Assembly (NCBI GenBank): GCA_916613615.1
Contig: OU744723.1
Location: 61,202,239 to 61,266,238 of the forward strand
Source of the DNA: Steromphala cineraria
Lineage: Eukaryota > Mollusca > Gastropoda > Trochida > Trochidae
Direction: 5' to 3'
DNA length: 64,000 nt
Both the position numbers and the translations under genes were made by a program. Shown piece by piece: positions 34,984-47,084 of the stretch. The first letter of the stretch is position 1, and every line of letters starts with the position of its first letter. Below the pieces are notes generated by a model that was not told the DNA's origin, did not search any database, and saw nothing but the letters and a program-made list of their open reading frames with translations.

Positions 34984-36430
34984 TGATGACATAAGGAAGT
35001 TGGTTCCAAAGTCTTGGAGCAGTACAGCTGAAAGATTTAAGTCCATAACTGGTGTTTTTATACTTTGGCATCTGGAGAAGCTTCAAATTCTGGGATCGAA
35101 GATCTTTTGCAGGGGTATAGTCCTCCAAGGAATTTAAAAGATATGCTGGAGCCATATTATGTTGACATTTATAAGTAATACATAGAACTTTAAATTTGAT
35201 TCTCGCTTCGATGGGAAGCCAATGTAGACACTTAAGCACAGGTGTTATGTGACATGCTTTTTGGTGTTCTGGTCACAATTCTTGCCGCTACGTTCTGAAC
35301 TTTCTGGAGCTTGTACAACTGACGTTTACTGATTCCTATCAGTAAGCTATTACTATAGTCAAGTCTTGAATGAACACGCATTTGCACAAGTATTTTGGCG
35401 GCATCTCTGGTTATAAGATGACGTATTTGACTGATGCAACGGAGATGATAATAGCAAGTTTTACAGAGTTTATCTATGTGTGAGTCCATTGAAAGTTGAG
35501 AATCAATGATGACTCCAAGATTTTTTGCATGGTCAGTAAAAGGGATTGTAGCAGTTCCGATTTCAACAGAGGTAGCTTGAATATCACGCAAGTTACGATT
35601 TTCGATATAAATGACACATTTGATACAGGCCTTTAATTTCTCAGATTGTTAGGATCCAAGTCACTTTTCTTTAAAAGAGGCGTCACAATAGCAGATTTAA
35701 GAGAGTCTGGAAAAACTCCATTTGATAAACTTGAATTCACCAGATTCGTTATGAAAGAAAGAAGTAAATCTAGATAATCCATCAACATAGAAGTGGGAAT
35801 AGGGTCCAGCGAACAAGTTGTTTTCTTTGATGCTCTTATCATCTTCTCAATTTCTTGTTGGGAGAAAGGTTCAAAAGCGGGCAATTCATGGCAAGTTGAT
35901 GATGCATCAGGAATTTCAGATTGTTTTGACATACTTGAAGAGTTTTTCAGATCTTCCTGGATATACTTGATTTTGGTATCAAAATATTCAGCGAAGTCAT
36001 TAGCTAGAACCTCATCAGAATCATATTCAGGCAGTTTCACATTGTCTTTTTTACCGAGGAGTTTATATACGAATTTGTAAAACTTGTCCGAGCATCCTTT
36101 CATTTCCAATATTTTATTATTACAGTAATCAGCCTTTGCTTTCCTAACAACTTTATTAAGCTCCTCTCGTCTAGCCGATAAATCTGTCGATGTATCTCAA
36201 GTCGAGACTTGCGCCATTGACGTTCTGCCACTCTGCACTCTCGCTTCGCGTTGAGGACTTGATCATTGTACCAGAACGAACCTGGTCTCATCCGTACATT
36301 CTTAAATTGAACTGGAGCATGTTTATCCAAAAGACTTATCAATGTAGAGTTATACATGTCAGTCAGCACGTTTGGATCTGTTGACGTTTCACTCATCCTC
36401 GATAATCCAGCGCTTTTATTCTGATAAATC
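34984..36430 (-). mobile_element. CR1-type LINE remnant, internally deleted
   Basis: From the 5' end on minus: APVQFKNVRMRPGSFWYND (about 36310), the piece FYKFVYKLLGKKDNVKLPEY (about 36075), FSQQEIEKMIRASKKTTCSL DPIPT (about 35860-35790), then VTPLLKKSDLDPNNLRN at about 35640. The RT palm is missing there: the next piece starts in the thumb (NLGVIIDSQLSMDSHI, about 35520). It ends with LDYSNSLLIGISKRQLYKLQ, AARIVTRT, LHWLPIEARIKFKVL and APRLWNQLPY at 34990. The 3' end is replaced by the TAG tract. Confidence 0.85.
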
Positions 36431-36865
36431 TACACTACAAGCCCTGGAAAACTTTACGGGGTTTTACCTCAAACCCATTTACCTCCCTTTGCAATGACTC
36501 AGCAAAACGCTTGCTTTCTAACAACCAATAAGATCACTTCTAAAACCAGCTTTTTATCTCTCACAATGCCTTTCATTCCGTCTTTTCTCTCGTCCTTTCG
36601 ATCCATATCTCCCTGGTCTGTCTACCTCTCTGGATGGCAATATCCACGTGTCAAAAAGCTGAAAAATTGCAGATAACACGTTAAACCCCAACTCACTCAC
36701 TCACTTGATGTCGCGAATGGTCGAGTTATTTACGCACTTGGTGTTTGCGTTTCGTTTCTGATTAGATAACATGTATGTAAAGGGAGGTAATTGGATTTTC
36801 CAGGGCTTGTAGTGCAGATTTATCGGAACAAAAGTGCTGGATTATCGAGGATGCGTTTCACTAAA
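36386..36865. repeat. inverted repeat with ~90-bp arms
   Basis: The left arm (about 36386-36490: cctcgataatccagcgcttt ... ctacaagccctggaaaa ... acctcccttt) returns inverted at about 36775-36865 (aaagggaggt ... ttttccagggcttgtag ... gtgctggattatcgagg). The centre of about 280 bp is not repeated. The left arm overlaps the 5' end of the LINE. It may be a fold-back element or the trace of an inverted duplication. Confidence 0.75.
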
Positions 36866-36913
36866 CAAGGGGGAGTTTAGAATGTCTGCTTTAAAACCCT
36901 CTTTGTCTATACA

Positions 36914-36974
36914 AGTAAGTAGTAGTAGTAGTAGTAGTAGTAGTATAGTAGTAGTAGTAGTAGTAGTAGCAGTT

Positions 36975-37026
<52 letters not shown>

Positions 37027-37062
37027 CAGTTGTAGTAGTAGTAGAAGTAGTAGTAGTAGTAG
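36914..37062. repeat. second (TAG)n microsatellite
   Basis: About 49 TAG triplets with rare cag, ttg and aag changes. It has the same orientation as the tract at 34812-34983, with the LINE and the inverted repeat between them. Confidence 0.98.
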
Positions 37063-37681
37063 TGCCCTTGTTCCGTGTTTTTCGACTCTGTTCGAGAATG
37101 TTGTCATGGAGTTCGAAAATGCATTACATTTTACAGAGTAACAGACCATGTAAGAAAATATTTATTGAAAACTTATTTGGCTGTTGATGATCATGTCTTA
37201 TTGTTTATTTCTATCCCTGCCTATATTCACAAAGATATTTTTTATAAAACACAAATCAGTATTTTAGTACAGAGATGTAACCTACGGATGATAGATGTGA
37301 TTGGAGTTTACAAATGAATTTTTTGTTATTTGGGATCAAAACTTGAAACTTTTGAATGTATAACACCAGTCATGCTATTTTAATTTTCTTAAAGTCAAAT
37401 AAAATGTCATGAAAAAACAGGGAACGGCCCTTTACATTTTGACTTTGTTTTAATTGTAGGTTTATACCTTCTGCAATATTCTGCCTTCTATCCTCTATTT
37501 TTCATTCATTTCAATCTTCTCTTTTCTTTTCGCTCCCTTTGCTACTTTATGTACTATCTTGTCGACATCCACGATTTTCATTACTGACATACACTCAACT
37601 GCAACAGGTACGTCACCTAACTTTTTTGTTGATTATGCATGTCACGAATACACCTATGATTTGGTAAAAGGATACATAGAG

Positions 37682-37770
37682 AATACTAAACGGCGTCCCG
37701 TTTCATAACATATTTATGAAACGAGTGAATGGGTTGGTATTTAACGAGCGAACGCGAAAGGTTTAGTATT
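37682..37770. repeat. inverted repeat aatactaaac ... gtttagtatt
   Basis: Perfect 10-bp arms flank about 69 bp that include a second small stem (gtttcat ... atgaaac). A TGACGTCA lies at about 37875, 105 bp to the right. The layout resembles 11841-11894. Confidence 0.5.
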
Positions 37771-37771
37771 G

Positions 37772-39381
37772 TATTTATTACTTGCTTAATAACATCGTAA
37801 AAATACAAAGAAAGTCGCCAACATGACTGTCGCGGCCGGCCCGCTGACATTATGACATCATACTTAACAATTGTGACGTCATCATTACAAGTTTTATCAC
37901 CAGTGTAATGACTATTCAACTTACATTTATTTAATTTACGTACTTGTTGAATAACTCGCTTTTAAAAATTAATTTGTCAACAGACCTTTTGTGATTTTTG
38001 TTTAAAATTAATACAATATGAATTATAAGTAAACAAAATATGCTGTCGACATATCTTGTTCTATGTTTATTTGTTGACTCTTAATAGAGGTACGACGTCC
38101 TATAACACAACAAAACGTGTCGTTTTATAAGGAGAGTTTGGTTCAACAAACTTCTTAAAGTATTTTTTTAGAAAAAAGTTGCGAACATTTGTTTTAATCA
38201 GGATATTGATGTAACTATGTGTTGGTTGTTTAATCTAGCTTGCTTTTTATGTGACAACATTGCTTTTGCTGCTGAGAGCACTGTCCACGTGCTAAACTTA
38301 CTCAATATCTCTTCAACAAAGCCACAATACACAATGTATATTATATATAATTTTGTCAGTGTTGTATGTACTTTTATAAGTCGTTTCAATGGATGTCCAT
38401 GAAATACCCAGGAGAGGGTACAACTATTGTTATTTTGCATCAAAGACTTTGTATTCACGGACAAATTGGCTTGGTCACTGGATTTAGATTTCATGTCCTA
38501 CAATTTGATGTATTCTGTTATCATGTATGACAAGTACGACTGTCAATGGATTTGTTTCGGGAGGGCACGCTCACCAACAGCCAAAACACACCCTTCAAGA
38601 TATGTTACATTTTGCCTAAAACCTAGCAAATAAAGTTGTACTATTTATCATGATAATAAATACGTATTTAATGTTTTAAAACTATTATTGTTAAAATTAT
38701 TATTCAAACAGTTGACCTCCGAAAAAAGGTTTATAAATTCATGAAATTAATGAAAGATAAAAGAAGTGAATTCCAATAGATATATTGCATAATAGAATTT
38801 TCTTAAAACTCAAGTATTGAAACGTTTTGCGTCATTACCAATTAAAGTTTTTCATTGATTTGTTTATCAAAAGAGAATTCGAAGTTACAGATATAGTGTA
38901 TGATTTAACAGAATAAGCGATTCTCAATCAAATAGTTTTCATTTTCACGTTATTACGTTTAATACGTTTAGTTTAAGAGTTAGATTGTTAATTTAAAGTG
39001 ATATAGTGTATGCACTAATTGGAATAGGCGACTGCCAATCAAATAGTAATAATTTTTACAACTTTGACAATTACTTTTCATTCGTTATGGATTACGAGTT
39101 TGAGTTTAAAGGGGCACTAGCACGTGTTTGAAAATTTTATATTTGAAAACTGTCACTGAAAATTGTGCATTAATGTAGTATTTTTATAGTGTCAAAAATC
39201 TTATTACACAAACCAATCATCCATAGTCAGAGAACAAATAAAAACCATTCACATAAAGTCCATCGGCGGCCATTTGTGTGTGAACACCATTTATTCGGGT
39301 TTTTTTAAGAAAAAAGGGAATCGAATGGCTGAAGTTTACATTATATATTTGATTTAATACTACTTCATTTAGTTAATTACA
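37772..39381. other. non-coding, runs into the gap
   Basis: No gene is recognised. At 39106 a TTAA is followed by aggggcactagcacg, which may be the start of another interspersed element whose other end lies in the gap. Confidence 0.35.
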
Positions 39382-39881
39382 NNNNNNNNNNNNNNNNNNN
39401 NNNNNNNNNNNNNNNNNNNNNNNNNNNNNNNNNNNNNNNNNNNNNNNNNNNNNNNNNNNNNNNNNNNNNNNNNNNNNNNNNNNNNNNNNNNNNNNNNNNN
39501 NNNNNNNNNNNNNNNNNNNNNNNNNNNNNNNNNNNNNNNNNNNNNNNNNNNNNNNNNNNNNNNNNNNNNNNNNNNNNNNNNNNNNNNNNNNNNNNNNNNN
39601 NNNNNNNNNNNNNNNNNNNNNNNNNNNNNNNNNNNNNNNNNNNNNNNNNNNNNNNNNNNNNNNNNNNNNNNNNNNNNNNNNNNNNNNNNNNNNNNNNNNN
39701 NNNNNNNNNNNNNNNNNNNNNNNNNNNNNNNNNNNNNNNNNNNNNNNNNNNNNNNNNNNNNNNNNNNNNNNNNNNNNNNNNNNNNNNNNNNNNNNNNNNN
39801 NNNNNNNNNNNNNNNNNNNNNNNNNNNNNNNNNNNNNNNNNNNNNNNNNNNNNNNNNNNNNNNNNNNNNNNNNNNNNNNNN
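39382..39881. other. assembly gap (500 N)
   Basis: Exactly 500 undetermined bases, a placeholder length, so the true distance is unknown. Reading frames reported across it have no meaning. Confidence 1.
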
Positions 39882-40319
39882 TTGTTTTCCAATTGGAACC
39901 ATTCAATTTCATTTTCCTGATATCACCTTATATTCCCCCTAAAATTGTATACTGTCCCTTTTGAAGTGTACTATTAATGATAAAATGCACCATTACATTT
40001 ACAACGTTTTTCCACTGCTTTTTACGAATTCTTTTTACGGAAACCTGGAAGCCAAAAACAAAATTTGTTAAAACTGTATTTAAAGTTAAAGGCAAAGTTT
40101 AAATATAAAGCCATAGGCGCGCACAAAAAACTAATTTTATTTCTAATTTATGATATTAATGATACAGAAACACTCTGTTAATAATATCAATGAATATCAA
40201 ATCAAATACAGCCACATGGAAGTTCTGAAAAATAGCGAATGCCAATGCATTTCTTTTGATACAAGTAGTTGTTAGTGACCATTGTTGCATCCCAACTTAA
40301 AATCTATTCCATCTTAAGA

Positions 40320-40344
40320 TGGGATAGCTCTCGGGGCTATCCCA
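40320..40344. repeat. short hairpin next to a repeated motif
   Basis: tgggatagc and gctatccca pair around a 7-base loop. The phrase catcttaagatgggatagct occurs at about 40311 and again at 40381. The function is unknown. Confidence 0.45.
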
Positions 40345-40589
40345 ACTGTGGTTAAAGCACTATTCCAAGTGGGGATATCACATCTTAAGATGGGATAGCT
40401 GGATCAATATTTCATTTGGAAAAAAGATTGATGTTAAAGAAAATTCAAATTTTAAAACAAAATTAATAGAAAAAAAATTGGTTATAAAAATGACTTCGAT
40501 GAAAAAATGACTGACTAATAAAATGACTTTGATTAGCAATTACACTAAGAAATGTTGATAATTTTGATTAAAAGATGGACTTTGGTGGA

Positions 40590-41292
40590 TTTTTTCAACT
40601 GGTGTTTGCATAACCACCCAATGAAGATGGATACCAAGTTTGAAGGCTCTAGGTACAATATTTTGTGAGATATCAGAATAACTATCTTTCCCCGGTTGTC
40701 AAGGTCAAGGTCACAATAACTAAATGGCTTCTGCATATCTGCCCGATGAAGACTTATACCAAGTTTACAGGCTCTTAGTGCAAGGTTTGTGAGATATCGC
40801 CCTAACAAGATTTCATGTACTAGTCATAGTCCAGTCGTTACCTTGAAAATTAAGTCAAGGTCATGAACACCAATTTAAACTCAATAAAGACTCATACTTA
40901 GTTTGAAGACTCTAGGTGCAAGTGTTTGTGGTTTGAAGGTTTGATATACATGTCAAAGTTCTAAAACTTAGGTCAAGGTCACCAAAACCGACTGGTCAAT
41001 CAAGATTGAATGTTCTAGGTTGAAGGGTTTGTGAGATATCGTGCTAACAAAGGTTACACACTGGTCAAAGTCCTGTCGTGACCTTGAAAATTAGGTCAAT
41101 ATACATGTCAAAGTTCTTAAACTGGCTGATGTCTACGTATGCACCCAATGAAGACTGATAGAAGGTTTGAAGGCTCTAGGTGGAAGGGTTTGTGAGATAT
41201 TGCGCTAACAAGAGGCGGGACGGACGGACGGACGTACTGAGCTGAATAACTATGTCCCCCGCTTCGCACTTCGTGCGGATGGGGACAATAAT
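40590..41292. repeat. dispersed repeat with internal tandem units
   Basis: The phrases gaaggctctaggt, gtttgtgagatatcg and gctaacaa recur four to five times at irregular steps of about 120-140 bp. The right end has ggcgggacggacggacggac and a small hairpin (cgcacttcgtgcg) before ggggacaataat. This arrangement is common in molluscan interspersed repeats. The short minus-strand ORFs here are artefacts. Confidence 0.65.
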
Positions 41293-41534
41293 ATATACCC
41301 TGAAAGAAAAAGAAAATTTGATATCCTATCTTTAACAGTTCGTTATAGAAAACCACCCAAACTCGTACAGATGGATCTAAAGGTTGGATCCTCCTTCATG
41401 GGTTTTATATATACATCTAACGGTACTTTTAGTATCATTAACAGGAAAACTTTAAAAGAAAATGTTTCGGAAAATTATTATCTAAGATGCATATTTATGC
41501 TATAATCTTCAAAAAAGTGACAAAAGAATATTAT

Positions 41535-41923
41535 TTAATGAGCGTTTAATAGCACAATGCCAAAACTACAGAAGTAATAATCCATGAAAACATTTACACT
41601 TGGTGCAACCCATATACTCTCTCCTTCATGTAGATAGGTCATGGTTGTGGTCGACGTAGTTTCATGTGAATTAGAGCGAATTCCATAGGCTTGGTCAATG
41701 ACGTAACCCCTTTCTTTGTATATTATGAATACAAAAGGATCTGCTGGTCGTTGGTAAGAGAATTCAATCCAAATCAGGTAGGTTCCACTCGTTGGAATGG
41801 TAAATGTCCCAGTGCTGTTGTCATAAAAGTCTCCCGCGTTATACGAAATATCATCATAATTTACAGGTGTTTTGGCAGTGACATTTCTACCCTTTGATAT
41901 TCTTCCTTGAAAACCAATGTTAC
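41535..41923 (-). CDS. exon 2: C1q domain
   Basis: 389 nt; the acceptor ctttcag ends at 41924 and the stop TAA is at 41535-41537. It is the reference for judging the stops in the paralogous exons at 33 and 31196. Confidence 0.92.
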
Positions 41924-43793
41924 CTGAAAGAAAGCGATATGTCAAAATAAATGCTACAAAAGTTTTTAAACCTTACTTATAACTAGGCAATGAACCATAT
42001 CCAAACTGAGAGGCGATTTGCAGAATCCTTTTGGTGTCTTAGATGATCAGTTAGTGTGCTTATTTCATATCAGCTTGGTGAGATGTGAACCATCGTTCCT
42101 ATTGTGTTCCATCATGACTCTCTTACCAATGTAAAGAAATTGAAGCAGCAGCATACACGTTTCACACTGAGACTGAATGATAGTATAAAGGCTATCCCAA
42201 ACAGGCAGTCTGCTTAGAATCGACTGTGATCCGGGAATGAAATAGATATTCACATTGCCGGGAATCAAACGTGTTTCATGAGGGAGTTTCCTGCACAGGC
42301 TCTGAATGCACCAAATCTACTCTCACAAGCTAGATCATCTATAACGAGTTACCTGCCTCTAGTTACTGAAACCAGATTCCTTGCTATCGGCTGGATGAAC
42401 TTATGTCAGACTGTGGTGGATAGAAAACAAGGCTAGATTGAGTTCAAACCCCTGTAAAGTCAATAACTTAATTTCTCGGAGCACGGCAAGCTTCAAATAC
42501 TCGAATGTCAAAATAGGACCATTTAGTGATAAAATTGACACAAACTGAGGGGTTTGCAATAAAATTAAAATTCCATCTAACGATGACCTCAACTTATATA
42601 GCTGACTACGGTTTCATGTGATTCTACATGTATGATTACGAGTGATGTTCTATACAATAGCGCCATATTCGCAATATGTTGCCTAAAGTGTATAAATGCA
42701 AGAGCTTTAACACCTACAATTACTAGGTAATATTAGTGAAGTTTTAGAAGTTATTTACAGAGAACGTATTCCAATTAATAAAGTAAAGTAAATATATAAC
42801 CCTCAGGTAGTGTGTCTTACGCCCCGACTCGATCATTGAAATTAATTATAGTCCAAGATTTTGTCGACTGTCACCTATGGACATACAGCATATCACATGT
42901 TGCTGCAAAACACTATAAACTGAAATAAAATCTTGTGAAACTCCAAACTTGTTTAAGCCCAGATCCAAAACACAAATTTTCGCTGATAAGTGAACTTTTC
43001 AACTTTGAGCTTAAAGTATCATAAATGAACTATATTATTATTAGTAAATGAATGTGATAAACTTATCTGCGTGCTTACCGTTGCTATCAGGACGTTTTTC
43101 AAAAACTTCAAGATCATGTTTAGTTTTTGCTAAATCCATCTCAACACTGTGATGTGATGCTATCAGTTCAATGGCTGTTGCATTTTGACTTGCCCATAAC
43201 TTGGATAATTCTGTATAGTGTTCTTCAACATTCAGACTTGTAGCATTATGACTTGCCCACAGTTTGGATAATTCCTCATCTTTTTCTTTCAGGTTTAGAT
43301 TAGTTGATTCCAGCTTTAAAGCTGTTTCATTATGACTTGCCAAAAGTTTTGATAACTGTGCAACATTTCCTTCACATTTGATAAGAGTTGATTCCAGTTT
43401 GACTACTGTTTCATTGCAACCTGTCGAGAATTCAGAAAACTGTGCAACTTTTTGCTCAAGCTTTCGAATCGTTTCATTGTGGTTTGCCCATAGTTCGGAT
43501 AACTCTGCATCTTTTTCTTCCAACTTTTGAACCGTTTCATTATGACTTGTTTTCAGATCTGCAAGTTCATTGGTAGTTTGGATGAGCTGAGAAAGCAGTT
43601 TGGTTAATATTACTCTATTGCTCTGTTCTTGAGCTTGAGAGTGAGACTGTATTTCAGCTAACATCTCGTCTAGTTTCTTCACATGTTCTTTCAGGCTGAC
43701 ATCCGGTGTCTGAACATCACTACTGGTTATGTAATTAATAACCAACATCAATACAGAGAGGGTCAGAGCGTGGTGTTCCATATTGTCAGGCAT
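41535..43793 (-). CDS. C1q-domain protein with coiled coil (2 exons), intact
   Basis: Exons 43793-43079 and 41923-41535 join within a Gly codon to give 367 residues (363 if Met-5 is the start; the paralogue at 34250 lacks the first ATG, which favours Met-5). Residues 5-25 form a signal peptide (MEHHALTLSVLMLVINYITS). Residues 30-235 form a coiled coil built from repeated units such as ELSKLWASHNATS, each with an N-x-T sequon, so the stalk is probably glycosylated. The last 128 residues are a C1q domain: GNIGFQG, FTIPTSGTYLIWIEF, FVFIIYKERG, YLHEGESIWV and FCSFGIVLLNAH. No collagen repeat is present. Such proteins are secreted, trimerise through the C1q domain and act as recognition lectins in molluscan immunity. 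It is the only complete copy of the C1q cluster here. Confidence 0.92.
43079..43793 (-). CDS. exon 1: signal peptide and coiled coil
   Basis: 715 nt, 238 codons plus one base; the donor gtaagc starts at 43078. The last codons read RPDSN plus G. Confidence 0.92.
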
Positions 43794-44249
43794 AAGGTTT
43801 CTGTCCTTATCTGGAAGCCAATGCTGTGGGTCACAGGAATGAACAGGTGCTCGGTCGTGATAAAACTAAAATATATTAAGGGGCTAGGTCATTCATCGGG
43901 GGAGGGGTTGGGGGCTTGGCTTGTTTTTATCACTTTGCTTGTACATTAGAATAAGACACTCAATGTATTTTTTTGAAATCCCTCTCTATTTAAGTGTATA
44001 TTTGTTCATGACCCTCCCAAAATTAATTTCAACATCATGAAATTAATCTTCTGATTTATGTTTGGTTGTACATGTTAAATTTTGAATTATAGTTAATAGA
44101 ATGTTAAAATATATACATTTACAGTATTGAAAATTGACTATATATAGTAAATTACAGTTTACTGAAAACAAAATGACTTCCTCATATAGATTCATTGTTA
44201 AAATATTGGACATTGTTTTATTGGTAAACACAAAATAATAAATTTCATT

Positions 44250-44910
44250 CATAGATAGCCCTACAGTCCAACACAAGTTTCGGTTTCTAATCGTGGCAGT
44301 TATCGATCCCAATATAGAGGACGTTTTTCGAACTTTAATCGAGGCAGAGGAACTGGAAATAACTTTTCTAAAATTTGTCAAACAGGCTATTCCCCAACGG
44401 AAGAGGCCTCGAATTCAACGTGGAGAAGAGCGCGCTACCGACGATCAATTCTAACTGTGCTCGATTGGATATGGTGGAGTTATCTCCCTTAGACTGTTGA
44501 CACTTCTGTCGGCAATGGTTTTGTACTATTCAGCTAGGGTGGAACTTCCTGAACTGTGTTCATTGTATAAGTACTGATGTGCAGAATTCTTTTCGTTCAT
44601 TACCTAAACCTTTTGGATTTCGAAATCCTATCTTTTCGGTTAAAAAAGGAGTGTTTATTGACACTGATATTAACGAACTTTTGAGGACAGGGTGTGTTAA
44701 AGTTTGAGACACTAAACCAAGATATATATCCTCACTGGGATGGGTGCCTAAAATGATAATAAGCTTAGACTTATTCCCAATTTAAGACATCTAAACAATT
44801 TCTGCAAAACGCCGATTTTTAGAAATGAAGACATCAGGAATGTTGCTGACATTTTCAGGCATGATGACTGTTTAGTGTCTGTTGATTTTACGAGTGGATT
44901 TCACCATGGT
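44250..44910 (+). mobile_element. DIRS-like retrotransposon piece, RT N-terminal half
   Basis: Several frames on plus must be combined: an RG-rich piece (NRGSYRSQYRGRFSNF) near 44290-44340, then LLRTGCVKV (about 44670), and, after frame changes, LRLIPNLRHLNNFCKTPIF and VADIFRHDDCLVSVDFTSGF up to 44905. The LRLIPNLRHLN and SVDFTSGFHH blocks are the first RT motifs as found in DIRS-type elements. It is badly broken. At about 44920 it meets the inverted second half. Confidence 0.6.
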
Positions 44911-44925
44911 ACACGCTGTTATTAC

Positions 44926-45297
44926 CTAGCAACGATTGTTGTAGCGCAAGTTCCCGTATTTAATAATTGTCTTATGGTCCTCTTTAAGCGATGAACACGT
45001 TTGTTTTTGCGCTTGAACGTAAAATTCATCTTTGTCAACAGTAACAATTGTTGAACCAATGAAGTCAATAGAATGAACTGGTATAAACACTGATTTATCG
45101 AAATGGATTCGCAAACCCCAATCATTAAGTGTATCAACCAACAAGTCAGTATGATCCGGAATAAGAGCTCTAGTAGACATCAACAAAAAATCAACTCTCG
45201 TTCGGGTAATACAAAAATTCACACTCGTTTCGTAAAAAGTCATATGACACACTTTCGAGGGTAATAATTTCTTTATTGGCAAAAGTGATATGTGCAC
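44926..45297 (-). mobile_element. DIRS-like RT piece, C-terminal half, inverted
   Basis: The 123-codon frame reads RVDFLLMSTRALIPDHTDLL, then LNDWGLRIHFDKSVFIPVH and IDFIGSTIVT. These correspond to the part of a DIRS-type RT after the catalytic box. It runs opposite to the N-terminal half at 44250-44910. No start or upstream RT motif is joined to it on this strand. Confidence 0.6.
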
Positions 45298-45559
45298 TAG
45301 TGCTCATATTGAAAATATGTCACTACTTTTTTTTCAACCATATGGGTAATAAAAGGCTAAAAGATAGAATAATGCATTCAGTCACACTTAAATTTAAAAT
45401 ACAGTAAAATATATGTTAACAACACTTGATGCTATTACAGGAGCACACTACGACCGATTTTCCTTCCAAGGGGTGGTCCGGGATCGCATATGCCAAACTT
45501 TATCTATAGTATCCACTGATAAAGAAATATTTAGTGTTGTAGAAAAGTGTCATTTTCAA

Positions 45560-45680
45560 GCTATTCGGCGTTGTAAAGTGACAATAGGAAGGTTTGAAGT
45601 CGTGATGTTGAATGAAAACCGGATAATGACGCGCGTCAATCAAGCAAACGTTATTTTTGAAACTTATCTAAAGCAGCCAG
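45560..45680 (+). repeat. possible diverged relative of the TTAA MITE
   Basis: Phrases match the MITE interior in the same order: gtcgtgatgttgaatgaaaaccggataatg, the core cgcgtcaa and caaacgttatttttgaaac. The copies at 18070-18160 and 28480-28560 have gattttgatcgaaaaccgga and caaacgtaattttgaaac. The ends are not identified. The 98-codon ORF over this area is probably accidental. Confidence 0.3.
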
Positions 45681-45715
45681 AACGTCATTTACAAATTGAT
45701 CATGTTTGATAGGTT

Positions 45716-47084
45716 ATATAACAAGCATTCATACAATTTGGATGTGTGAATTTGAATTTTTCATGGACGCGTACGCTAAAAGACCGATATGCGTCAATGT
45801 GATAAAATAAGTGCTGCAGTTATTTTCATCGGATCGCAAAGCAAATCCCATAGGGGATCCCCTTCTGACATCATATTTTAATCTTTGCTAAGGGGTTTTT
45901 CTCTCATAATAGGCATGCATGTGTTAACGTTTTCATACAGTAGTTCCAAGACCCTCTATTGCGAGACACGGTTTAAGTATCACTGCTGAAAATATTCATG
46001 TAGACATTTTCTTTTGAAGCTTCTGTATCCCTCCCCCCCCCGATTCTAATTACAGCACAGCTATGTCATCTTCAATTTCATATCTTAATATAAAGTTTTC
46101 ATAAACCCTACTTTTACCAAACGCGTAAGTTAATCATGTGTAGTGTGCGCAGATAAAAAGCAACGCAACGCAACGCATTCATTGCATGCGACGCGAGAAA
46201 TATCGTACGTAGGGTGCTCCTACCCTGGGTGGTCAACGCAACGCATTCACACCGTAGGAACGTGCATGTGCGCCTGGAATTTGTTACACAACGGAAGTGA
46301 ACGAGTTACTCTGCGAGAGATAAGTTTGTTTCTGTGCATTCGGTGTAGGATTTTGCTCAATAACTCAGTTTTCAGGTACTCTTGAAAAAAAATATTTCAG
46401 GCTGTAAAATGTTAGGCTATGGTGAAAGTATAGACGAAAATTTATGTCATTATGTGGCCTCGGTCGGCTGCTCACAATATAGATGGCAAATTCCGCATCT
46501 GGAACTTACATGTGTGCGATAATATCTTATTTTCAAAACATACATAAAAATAATCCAATATTTTCGTACCATATTGTTTACCATCCATTAATCGACAAAT
46601 ATGTCAAATATAAAGACATATTATTGTCAAATAACAAAATTAGAACCCTTGAACAAGACATGGTGTCAAATCGGAGTGAACGAATTACAGCCGGGGGTGG
46701 TAAAAAAATTACAGTCACTTGGTGTTGCAGCTAGTGAACGACTTCCACAACCGTCAATATGAATGATATTTAGCAATTTGTGTTTATTGGTGCTTACATA
46801 AAGTGCAGTATTGACAAATGTAATGCTTAACCGTTATCAGTAAGTTAGAATCGATGGAAGAGTATAGATTATACAATCCTTGGCCAAAAGTGAGTCATAA
46901 TTTGCGAAGTTGCATGCTTATTACTTTTTACGAGAATGATTTATGAATTGTGAAAAAGTCATTATTTTATAAGTCATTATAAGTTTAGAATACAAAACTA
47001 TGAAATCTGTATTGTTCATCTTTCAACATATAATATACAACTTTTAAAGCGACTGTCCCATTGGCCGCCATATTGAAACTGATA
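45716..47084. other. non-coding flank of the satellite array
   Basis: Nothing coding is recognised. A short acgcaacgca run occurs at about 46160-46180 and again at 46232-46245. Confidence 0.4.

Noticed and set aside
34784..35239. 151-codon frame ending in long leucine runs
   Set aside because: The N-terminal part is LINE RT; the leucine and threonine runs are translations of the TAG microsatellite.
36834..37187. 117-codon frame rich in Val and Ser
   Set aside because: It is the second TAG microsatellite read in frame.
39369..39912. Frames of 171-179 codons across the gap
   Set aside because: They consist of undetermined bases.
45413..45709. 98-codon plus-strand frame
   Set aside because: Part of it aligns with the interior of the TTAA MITE at DNA level, so coding is unlikely.
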